Part shown: piece after piece, positions 58,597 through 64,000 of the stretch
Numbering within the stretch: the first letter of the stretch is position 1
Layout of the letters: every line of letters starts with the position of its first letter
Assembly (NCBI RefSeq): GCF_902830275.1
Contig: NZ_CADESW010000019.1
Location: forward strand, 62,001 to 126,000
DNA length: 64,000 bases
Origin: Burkholderia stagnalis
Lineage (GTDB): Bacteria > Pseudomonadota > Gammaproteobacteria > Burkholderiales > Burkholderiaceae
Direction: 5' to 3'
Position numbers and translations under genes: made by a program
The notes under the pieces: generated by a model
What the model was told of the DNA's origin: nothing
Seen by the model: the letters and a program-made list of their open reading frames with translations, nothing else
Databases searched by the model: none

Positions 58597-59526
58597 CTAA
58601 CCGCGAACCTCGCGACCGAGTTCATTTTGGCGTAGATCAGCCCGCCTGTCCGAATAGCCCCTATTTTCCGCTTCATTTAAAGCACCGGCCGCGAAAATGA
58701 TCGCATCGAAGTCGTCTGCTCCTCGCCTTGTGCCGTAAGTATTAAGGCTACGAGTAACGCATTTTATTAGCTCATCAGAAGTACTCGCCGATGCCCCTTG
58801 TCGAATAAGAAGCTCCTTGATCGCATTTCTCCAAAAATCGAGCTCCTTTGAATAATCAGATATTCTCGACAACAATAGCACCTTAAATTTCGATTGCCTT
58901 TCCCTAAGACCACTCAATTCGCCTCGAAGTTTTTCTGATTTTTCATGTAATTCTTCAGACACCTCCTCCGCCTTAGTCACTCTTTCGTGAAGCGATGTGG
59001 TTATCTTGTTTGCATAAAATCCCAGCGCGATAGAAATGAGCGTGTAAATTCCAGCGACTATCAACCCAATCTTTACGGCCCGATGCAGTTTTGACTCAGG
59101 CACCCCATCCGAAAACGTAAAACCAAGCTCTTCCGCGTTAATTACTCGAACCAACGGAGCTTTCGCCGCGTCGCGCAGCACGACAAGCAGACTCGTCCTC
59201 GTCTGCGGTTCTATGCGATCTACGCGAACAGACCGCGCCAAACCGCCTGCTTGGTCGCTACCGTTCGTAATCTGCACTGGCGTATCTCGAGCAATGCTTG
59301 CCGCCTCCACCTCCGTCGGAACCTGTAACAAAAGCCCGTCAATCGATTTGCTGGAAAAATTCTCCAAATCTATTGGCAAAACCACCTTTCCATCCACCAT
59401 GATCGGGCGCCCAATCGTTGCAAGCCCCTGATCGCCCGAGTAATAGCCAATACATGTATTTATGAAAAGCGTCACAATAAATGTAACAATACCCGACCAA
59501 AACGTAACCGGCAGTTTTAGCATCAT
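58597..59526 (-). CDS. Unrecognised two-helix membrane protein with coiled coil
   Basis: I do not recognise this 309-residue protein. The N-terminus has a membrane helix (about residues 8-28, FWSGIVTFIVTLFINTCIGY). A beta-rich, probably extracytoplasmic region of about 120 residues follows (29-148), then a second helix (about 150-172, IGLIVAGIYTLISIALGFYA). A charged heptad-like coiled coil (about 175-215, SLHERVTKAEEVSEELHEK onward) and a helical soluble C-terminus (215-309) come next. The layout resembles a membrane-anchored sensor or effector, but that is inference. Codon use is AT-rich, unlike all neighbours, so it came by transfer. It starts with two ATGs in a row. No partner gene overlaps it. 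Confidence 0.8.
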   Translation of the reverse strand: MMLKLPVTFWSGIVTFIVTLFINTCIGYYSGDQGLATIGRPIMVDGKVVLPIDLENFSSKSIDGLLLQVPTEVEAASIARDTPVQITNGSDQAGGLARSVRVDRIEPQTRTSLLVVLRDAAKAPLVRVINAEELGFTFSDGVPESKLHRAVKIGLIVAGIYTLISIALGFYANKITTSLHERVTKAEEVSEELHEKSEKLRGELSGLRERQSKFKVLLLSRISDYSKELDFWRNAIKELLIRQGASASTSDELIKCVTRSLNTYGTRRGADDFDAIIFAAGALNEAENRGYSDRRADLRQNELGREVRG

Positions 59527-59694
59527 TCCCCCGCAGCACCTAATATTCAGTCATTTTAAGTAAAAACTCCCCCAACACCGCCGAATCTACTTCGCAATTT
59601 AATCCATCAAAATCGCATCAATTTTATTCAACCAGCTTAATCAGCCAAACTGCAGACGCGACCGATTCTTCGCATGGCTATAGGTAAGTTCAAC

Positions 59695-59973
59695 TCAGTC
59701 CGGCCACCGTTGCCGGGCATACTTCACGCTCAGAATCTCCACCACGTCTGCATCGATGCAGTACACGACAACGTAGTTGCGATGCACAACCATTTCTCTC
59801 GTTCCGGATAAACGCCCCGCTCGATACAGCCTCGGGCGTAGCCGCAACCCCTCTGCCTTTTCGCGAATCATATGCACCAGGGCTAATGCCGCATCTGGAT
59901 CATCCTCCCCGATAAACTCCAAGATACCCAACAGATCTGCCTCGGCCATCGGCCGCCACTTAAGTCTTAGCAC
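59695..59973 (-). CDS. RelE/ParE-type toxin
   Basis: A 92-residue RelE/ParE-superfamily protein: LKWRPMAEADLLGILEFIGEDDPDAALALVHMI (two N-terminal helices), LRLRPRLYRAGRLSGTREMVVHRNYVVVYCID and the C-terminal EILSVKYARQRWP. The C-terminal H/R-x-R-Q-x-W/YP ending is typical of active toxins; whether it cuts mRNA or blocks gyrase cannot be told. The start is GTG at 59973, overlapping the antitoxin gene by 14 bp, which couples translation. Confidence 0.88.
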   Translation of the reverse strand: MLRLKWRPMAEADLLGILEFIGEDDPDAALALVHMIREKAEGLRLRPRLYRAGRLSGTREMVVHRNYVVVYCIDADVVEILSVKYARQRWPD

Positions 59974-60418
59974 GCTTCCCCTTTCTCATCGCTTCGACGC
60001 GGGCCAGAGCCTTTTTCATCACGTCCTCATGCTCTACGCTCGGGCGCGGGTCGTCTATCGACGCCTGCACCTGCTCACGCAACCATTTGTCGTAGGCCGC
60101 CGCATTCGCGTGGGTCTGCTTCATCGCCGCCGCACGATCCGGACGGCTTGAGCGCTCGATCTCAACTTCATCGGGTCGCCATGCTTCGAGCGAGAAACGC
60201 CCCGACTGCAACCCAAGTTCGCGGATCACCTCAAGCGCCTTGACCGGGTTCCGAAACGCACGCGGCCGACGATTGTTCGACGTGACCAGCACGGCCGTTC
60301 CAGCCGTCCGCGTCTCCAGCTCGACATAAAATGAACTGCCCTCAGCTTTGAGAACAGCCGACAGGACACCGCCTGCATGCGCGGCGGCAGCAGCCTGAGA
60401 CACATCTAACGTTTTCAT
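59960..60418 (-). CDS. Probable antitoxin of the RelE/ParE pair
   Basis: A 152-residue protein starting MKTLDVSQAAAAAHAGGVLSAVL. The first 70 residues are mixed alpha/beta and contain SSNNRRPRAFRNP-like basic residues fit for DNA contact. The rest is charged and helical (KWLREQVQASIDDPRPSV, EDVMKKALARVEAMRKGKR), as expected of a toxin-binding tail. It is larger than common antitoxins (70-100 residues). The role is inferred from position upstream of and overlapping the toxin gene and from the operator before it. I chose the ATG at 60418 over a GTG nine codons earlier. Confidence 0.75.
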   Translation of the reverse strand: MKTLDVSQAAAAAHAGGVLSAVLKAEGSSFYVELETRTAGTAVLVTSNNRRPRAFRNPVKALEVIRELGLQSGRFSLEAWRPDEVEIERSSRPDRAAAMKQTHANAAAYDKWLREQVQASIDDPRPSVEHEDVMKKALARVEAMRKGKRAKT

Positions 60419-60440
60419 GGCACAACCTTCAGTAGATAAC

Positions 60441-60465
60441 GGCACGATCTATAATACATCGTGCC
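60441..60465. promoter_or_regulatory. Palindromic operator of the toxin-antitoxin operon
   Basis: GGCACGAT and ATCGTGCC are perfect 8-bp inverted arms around a 9-bp A/T centre. The minus strand holds TATTAT as a -10 in the centre. Its place, 23 bp before the antitoxin ATG, fits autorepression by the antitoxin. Confidence 0.7.
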
Positions 60466-60590
60466 ACAGGCAATAGCATTCCGCCCCCTTTATTTGACGT
60501 AAAACCCCTCCAGTTGCCAGCGTCTCGTGCCCAAGCACCCAGAGTCTGCGACGCCACACGCCCCGTACGGATACCGCTCTGTCACAAAGG

Positions 60591-60626
60591 CACTGGTTCA
60601 CTCCAGTACCGCCCACCAAAGAATTC
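60591..60626. other. Right attachment-site repeat (partial tRNA-Val 3' end)
   Basis: A copy of the tRNA-Val 3' end, CCA and GAATTC flank. In the T-loop it reads GTTCACTCC instead of GTTCGATCCC, so it has lost a base and cannot form a proper T-arm. No 5' part of a tRNA lies upstream. It marks the right edge of the island. Confidence 0.8.
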
Positions 60627-60658
60627 AAGGCCCTGCGTCTCACGACGCAGGGCCTTTT
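60627..60658 (+). terminator. Hairpin terminator, probably the original tRNA-Val terminator
   Basis: AAGGCCCTGCGTC and GACGCAGGGCCTTTT form a 13-bp stem right after the right repeat. Removing the island would place it directly after the tRNA-Val gene. Confidence 0.85.
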
Positions 60659-60715
60659 CGTTTTTCCCGCGCAAATTCGCGATCCGACCGTCTGTCGACG
60701 ATCGCCACCGCCCCG

Positions 60716-61021
60716 CTATCCGCCCGCCGTCCACAGCGCGAGCACCGCATCGACGGCCTGCCGCTCGTCGGCCACGGCCTCGATGACGGCGATCGCGTCC
60801 TCGCATCCCGCCTGCCGGAGATGCGCCCGCCAGTCTCCCGGCCAGCCGTCGAGGTCGCACATGCGCAATGCGATCGAGCCGCCCAGCTCCGCGTGCCCGC
60901 CGCCGATCGATTCCTCGAAGATGAACGGCCGGACGCTGGATGCGTCGACGGCAAACACGTAGACGTGGTGAGTCGGATGCTCCGCGCTGGGCGCGACGTT
61001 TTTCATGCCTATCGTGATCAT
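60716..61021 (-). CDS. Small hypothetical protein
   Basis: A 101-residue product I do not recognise, starting MITIGMKNVAPSAEHPTHHVYVFAVD. It looks soluble, with a mixed first half and a helical second half rich in Ala/Asp/Glu. Codon use is normal Burkholderia, and GAGGA lies shortly before the ATG. It has no operon partner. An alternative start is the ATG at residue 6. Confidence 0.55.
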   Translation of the reverse strand: MITIGMKNVAPSAEHPTHHVYVFAVDASSVRPFIFEESIGGGHAELGGSIALRMCDLDGWPGDWRAHLRQAGCEDAIAVIEAVADERQAVDAVLALWTAGG

Positions 61022-61131
61022 CGGTTCCTCGAGCGGGGCGCGCGGCTGGCGCTATCTGAACATGACGCCGACATGCAAGCATTCATTGCACACGGCGTCA
61101 CATTTCACCAACACGAAATGCCGGCTTGTTT

Positions 61132-61158
61132 TGTAACGTTAGGTAACTGTTATGTAAC
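61132..61158. promoter_or_regulatory. Three phased GTAAC repeats upstream of cysC
   Basis: TGTAAC at 61132, GGTAAC at 61142 and TGTAAC at 61153 are direct repeats spaced 10 and 11 bp, so they face the same side of the helix. A TAGAAT (61180-61185) could be a -10 downstream. The regulator is unknown. Confidence 0.4.
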
Positions 61159-61292
61159 ATTTCGTCGAAAGCGGCTGACTAGAATCGGCCGACAATAACG
61201 GCGATTAACTGCGCCGAGTTCCCAATCAATATACTTGGACGAAGCCGGGTCACGATCCGCCGTGACCTGCCCGAGTCCGGTCAGACGCACTC

Positions 61293-61832
61293 ATGACATT
61301 GTCCTCTACCCATACGTTGTGGCTCACCGGCCTGAGCGGCGCCGGCAAGTCCACGCTGGCACAGGAAATCGCTTCACGCCTGCGCGCACGAGGCCTCCCG
61401 GTCTGCATCCTCGACGGCGACGAACTGCGCGCCGGCGTGTCGCCGGATCTCGGCTTCAAGCGTGAAGACCGTGCCGAAAACTGCCGCCGCACGGCCGAAA
61501 TCGCGAAGCTGCTCAACAGCCAGGGCATCTCGGTCGTCGTCGCGCTGATCTCGCCTTACGAAGCCGACCGGCAACGCGCACGGCAGATCATCGGAGACGA
61601 ACGCTTCGTCGAGATCTACCTGAAGACCGACATCGCGACCTGCTCGGCGCGCGACCCCAAACGCCTCTACGCAAAAGCAATCACCGGGCAGACGCGCCAA
61701 TTCACCGGCATCTCCGACCCATACGAGCCGCCCGAGCATCCCGACCTCGTCATCGAAACCGGACAGATGGACATCGCGACCTCGGTCGAACGCATCATGG
61801 CATTCGATCGGCAGCGCTTCGCGCCGGCATGA
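61293..61832 (+). CDS. cysC: Adenylylsulfate kinase
   Basis: A 179-residue APS kinase that makes PAPS from APS and ATP. P-loop GLSGAGKST is at residues 13-21, with LDGDELRAGVSPDLGFKREDRAENCRR (substrate-binding) and the ISPYEADRQRAR loop. It is normal length but stands alone: no cysN, cysD or cysH is nearby, so it may supply PAPS for sulfation or be a spare copy. Confidence 0.95.
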   Translation: MTLSSTHTLWLTGLSGAGKSTLAQEIASRLRARGLPVCILDGDELRAGVSPDLGFKREDRAENCRRTAEIAKLLNSQGISVVVALISPYEADRQRARQIIGDERFVEIYLKTDIATCSARDPKRLYAKAITGQTRQFTGISDPYEPPEHPDLVIETGQMDIATSVERIMAFDRQRFAPA

Positions 61833-61863
61833 CCCCGGCGCGCGCGGCACGTCGCCGCGCGCG

Positions 61864-63267
61864 TCATCCCCTCACCCGCTCCGCTGTCGCATCGAACGCC
61901 CGCTTCGCCTTGTCGACGATCTCGTCGACCTCGGCCTCGCCGATCACGAGCGGCGGCGACAGCAGCATCCGGTCGCCGGTCGCGCGCATGATCAGGTTGC
62001 CGCCGAAGCAGAAGTCGCGGCAGATCGTGCCGACCTCCCCGCCATTGTCGAAGCGCACGCGCCGCGCCGGATCGCGCGCGAGCTGCACGCCCGCGACGAG
62101 CCCCGCGCCGGCAATCTCGCCGACGAGCGGATGGCCGCCGAGCGCGTCGCGCAACCGGCGCTGGAAATACGGCCCGATGTCGCGCTTCACGCGCGCGACG
62201 ATGCCGCCATCGCGCAGCAGCGTCAGGTTCGCGATCGCGACCGCCGCCGCAACCGGATGCCCCGAATACGTCATCCCGTGGTTGAATTCACCGTGTTCGA
62301 TCAGCGCCTGCGCGACGCGGTCGTGCAGCGCCACCGCGCCCATCGGCACATAACCGCTCGTCAGGCCCTTCGCGAGCGTCATCAGGTCGGGTTCGAAGCC
62401 GAAGTGCTGGTGCGCGAACCACTCGCCGGTACGGCCGAAGCCGCCGATCACTTCGTCCGCGACGAGCAGGATGTCGTACTTGCGGCAGATCCGCTGGATT
62501 TCCGGCCAGTACGTCGACGGCGGGAAGATCACACCGCCCGCGCCCTGGAACGGCTCGCCGATGAACGCGGCGACGTTCTCCGCGCCGAGCTCGAGGATCT
62601 TCGCTTCGAGCTGCTGCGCGCGCGCGAGGCCGAATGCCTCGGGCGTCTCGCCGGCGGCCGCTTCGCCGAAGAAATACGGCTGGTCGATATGCACGACATG
62701 CTCGACCTTCGACGCCATCTGCTCGTGCATGTAGCCCATCCCGCCGAGCGTCGCGCCCGCGATCGTCGAGCCGTGATAGCCGTTCCAGCGCGAGATCACG
62801 TATTTCCTGCGCGGCTGGCCCTGCACGCGCCAGTATTGATGCACGACGCGCAGCACGGTGTCGTTGCCTTCCGAGCCGCTGTTGCAATAGAAAAAGTGGT
62901 TGAAACCCGGCGGCGTGACTTCGGCGAGGAGTGCCGACAGTTCGATCACCGGCGGATGCGTGGTCTTGAAGAACGTGTTGTAGAACGGCAGTTCGCGCAT
63001 CTGCCGCTGCGCGGCGTCGATCAGTTCCGCGCGCCCGTAGCCGACGTTCACGCACCACAGCCCGGCCATCCCGTCGATGATCCGGTTGCCGTCGGAATCC
63101 CACAGATAGACGCCGTCGGCCTTCACGATCACGCGGCTGCCCGCGCGATTGAGCGCACCCATGTCGGAGAACGGGTGGATGTGATGCGCGGCGTCGAGCG
63201 CACGATACTGCGCGGTCGTGCGCGGCATGGCGGGCGCCGCTGCACCACGGTCGGAACGGTCGGTCAT
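61864..63267 (-). CDS. Class III aminotransferase (polyamine/omega-amino acid:pyruvate type)
   Basis: A 467-residue PLP enzyme of the fold-type I, class III family. PLP Lys is in TLAKGLTSGYVPMG; other marks are NSGSEGNDTVLR, NGYHGSTIAGATLGG and DEVIGGFGRTG. The N-terminal LDAAHHIHPFSDMGAL is typical of SpuC-like putrescine or beta-alanine transaminases. With the glutamine-synthetase-like gene 35 bp upstream it suggests polyamine breakdown. CAGGAGGG precedes the ATG at 63267. Confidence 0.92.
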   Translation of the reverse strand: MTDRSDRGAAAPAMPRTTAQYRALDAAHHIHPFSDMGALNRAGSRVIVKADGVYLWDSDGNRIIDGMAGLWCVNVGYGRAELIDAAQRQMRELPFYNTFFKTTHPPVIELSALLAEVTPPGFNHFFYCNSGSEGNDTVLRVVHQYWRVQGQPRRKYVISRWNGYHGSTIAGATLGGMGYMHEQMASKVEHVVHIDQPYFFGEAAAGETPEAFGLARAQQLEAKILELGAENVAAFIGEPFQGAGGVIFPPSTYWPEIQRICRKYDILLVADEVIGGFGRTGEWFAHQHFGFEPDLMTLAKGLTSGYVPMGAVALHDRVAQALIEHGEFNHGMTYSGHPVAAAVAIANLTLLRDGGIVARVKRDIGPYFQRRLRDALGGHPLVGEIAGAGLVAGVQLARDPARRVRFDNGGEVGTICRDFCFGGNLIMRATGDRMLLSPPLVIGEAEVDEIVDKAKRAFDATAERVRG

Positions 63268-63302
63268 GCTGCCCTCCTGAACGATGCCGGACGCGCGGCG
63301 GG

Positions 63303-64000
63303 TCACACGTGCAGCAGCAGGTGCCGGCGTTCCCACGAGCTGATCACGCGGAAGTACGCCTCGTACTCGGTTTCCTTCAGCGCGAGATACGCCTTCACGA
63401 ACTTCTCGCCGAGGATGCCGGCGAGCGGCGCGCACGCCGCCATCAGCGTAATGCCCTCTTCGAGATTGCGCGGCAGCTGGTACGGCAGGTCGTAGCCGTC
63501 GGACGCGAGCGGCTCGCTCGGCTCGAGGCGCTGCGTGATGCCGAGATAGCCGGCCGCAAGCGTCGCCGCGATCACGAGGTACGGGTTGCAGTCGACGCCC
63601 GGGATGCGGTTCTCGATGCGCCGCGCGACCGGGCTCGACTGCGGAATGCGGAAGCCGACCGTGCGGTTGTCGTAGCCCCACTGCACGTTGATCGGCGCGG
63701 CCATGAAGCGCGACAGCCGCCGATACGAGTTGATGTACGGCGCGAAGATCGGCATCAGCGCGGGCGTGTATTTCTGCAGCCCGGCAAGATAGCCGCGGAA
63801 CAGCGGCGTCACGTCGCCGTTCGCGTCGGTGAACAGGTTGCGGCCGGTCTGCGGATCGGCGAGGCTCTGGTGGATATGCATCGCCGAGCCCGGTTCGTTT
63901 TCCATCGGCTTGGCCATGAAGGTCGCGTACATGTTGTGGCGCAGCGCGGCTTCGCGCACCGTGCGCTTGAACAGGAACACCTGGTCGGCGAGCGACAGCG
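63303..64000 (-). CDS. Glutamine synthetase-like protein (probably gamma-glutamylpolyamine synthetase), 3' part
   Basis: The 5' end lies beyond the window; the frame stays open to base 64000. The 232 visible residues are the C-terminal catalytic part of a GS fold: MHIHQSL (ATP/glutamate site), GYDNRTVGFRIP, IENRIPGVDCNPYLVIAATLAAG and the end SWERRHLLLHV. It lacks the adenylylation loop NLYDLPPE of true GlnA. That, plus the aminotransferase next door, favours PuuA/GlnA4-like gamma-glutamylation of amines. A GTG at 63980 is internal, not the start. Confidence 0.88.
   Translation of the reverse strand, partial: LSLADQVFLFKRTVREAALRHNMYATFMAKPMENEPGSAMHIHQSLADPQTGRNLFTDANGDVTPLFRGYLAGLQKYTPALMPIFAPYINSYRRLSRFMAAPINVQWGYDNRTVGFRIPQSSPVARRIENRIPGVDCNPYLVIAATLAAGYLGITQRLEPSEPLASDGYDLPYQLPRNLEEGITLMAACAPLAGILGEKFVKAYLALKETEYEAYFRVISSWERRHLLLHV

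Larger units (their letters stand above)
58330..60602. mobile_element. Small genomic island integrated at tRNA-Val, no integrase
   Basis: The 2289-bp repeat-to-repeat interval has a composition unlike its neighbours. For example, 58861-58920 has 23 G/C in 60 bases, while 57721-57780 has 44 in 60. It holds one unrecognised membrane-protein gene and a toxin-antitoxin pair, all leftward, and a terminator. I see no integrase, recombinase or phage gene. It is either a decayed element or one moved by an integrase elsewhere. The right copy of the tRNA end is damaged in its T-loop, so the left tRNA is the working gene. Confidence 0.75.

Noticed and set aside
58356..58676. A 106-codon leftward frame at the island's left end
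   Set aside because: It overlaps the membrane-protein gene in another frame, runs through the terminator at 58408, and has no ribosome site.
58330..60602. A hidden integrase or transposase in the island
   Set aside because: All six frames were considered; no frame shows recombinase motifs, and no inverted terminal repeats of an insertion sequence were seen.
60591..60626. A second functional tRNA-Val gene
   Set aside because: Only the 3' quarter is present and its T-loop is altered; there is no acceptor 5' strand, D-arm or anticodon arm.
60527..61198. A 223-codon plus-strand frame spanning the right attachment repeat
   Set aside because: It crosses the tRNA remnant and a terminator and is opposite a frame with a better start and normal codon use.

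Overview
The window looks like a piece of the main chromosome of a Burkholderia species. A member of the B. cepacia complex is my best guess, from high GC and betaproteobacterial gene order; this is inference, because no species marker is present. It is dense and mostly housekeeping: about 47 protein genes, two tRNAs and many readable control sites. Only one short stretch, 58.3-60.6 kb, is clearly foreign.

Layout. 0.2-1.0 kb: a glycine-zipper envelope protein. 1.1-7.6 kb: the whole iron-sulfur assembly operon iscR-iscS-iscU-iscA-hscB-hscA-fdx-iscX, read leftward from a promoter covered by two IscR boxes, with a small phosphatase gene upstream. 7.7-11.2 kb: a small exported protein, lactate-oxidation genes lutB and lutA without lutC, and a divergent IclR regulator. 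11.3-13.7 kb: pbpG and the phasin gene phaP. 13.9-20.3 kb: pyruvate dehydrogenase operon aceE-aceF-lpdA. 20.6-23.7 kb: a divergent PAS histidine kinase/response regulator pair of FixLJ type. 24-30.3 kb: folD, prlC, SOS-controlled dinB, an aspartate/glutamate racemase, initiator tRNA and an xthA-type nuclease. 30.4-37.7 kb: an S9 peptidase, ntrC, ntrB and glnA, with a sigma-54 promoter and three NtrC boxes upstream of glnA, then a rhodanese. 37.8-41.5 kb: a CinA-like protein, an EI24 membrane protein, a sterol-desaturase-family enzyme and a beta-propeller protein. 41.7-47.6 kb: hrpA and argA, divergent across only 23 bp, then yggX. 47.7-53.2 kb: a transporter/CoA-transferase/acyl-CoA dehydrogenase operon facing a LysR regulator. 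53.2-58.2 kb: an amino-acid permease, porin, RidA and aromatic aminotransferase operon facing an Lrp regulator.

From 58.3 kb a tRNA-Val(CAC) gene is followed by 2.29 kb of different composition, ended by a second copy of the tRNA 3' end plus flanking bases. That is the footprint of site-specific integration at a tRNA. The insert has no integrase. It carries an unrecognised two-helix membrane protein with a coiled coil and a RelE/ParE-type toxin-antitoxin pair with its own operator. Ordinary chromosome resumes with a small hypothetical gene, cysC, a class III aminotransferase and the 3' part of a glutamine-synthetase-like gene cut by the window edge.

Control signals are the other point of interest. 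A palindromic -10 element lies between hrpA and argA. dinB has a LexA box over its -10 and almost no leader. A CTGC-N3-GCAC motif sits at the predicted transcription starts of phaP, the kinase gene and folD.
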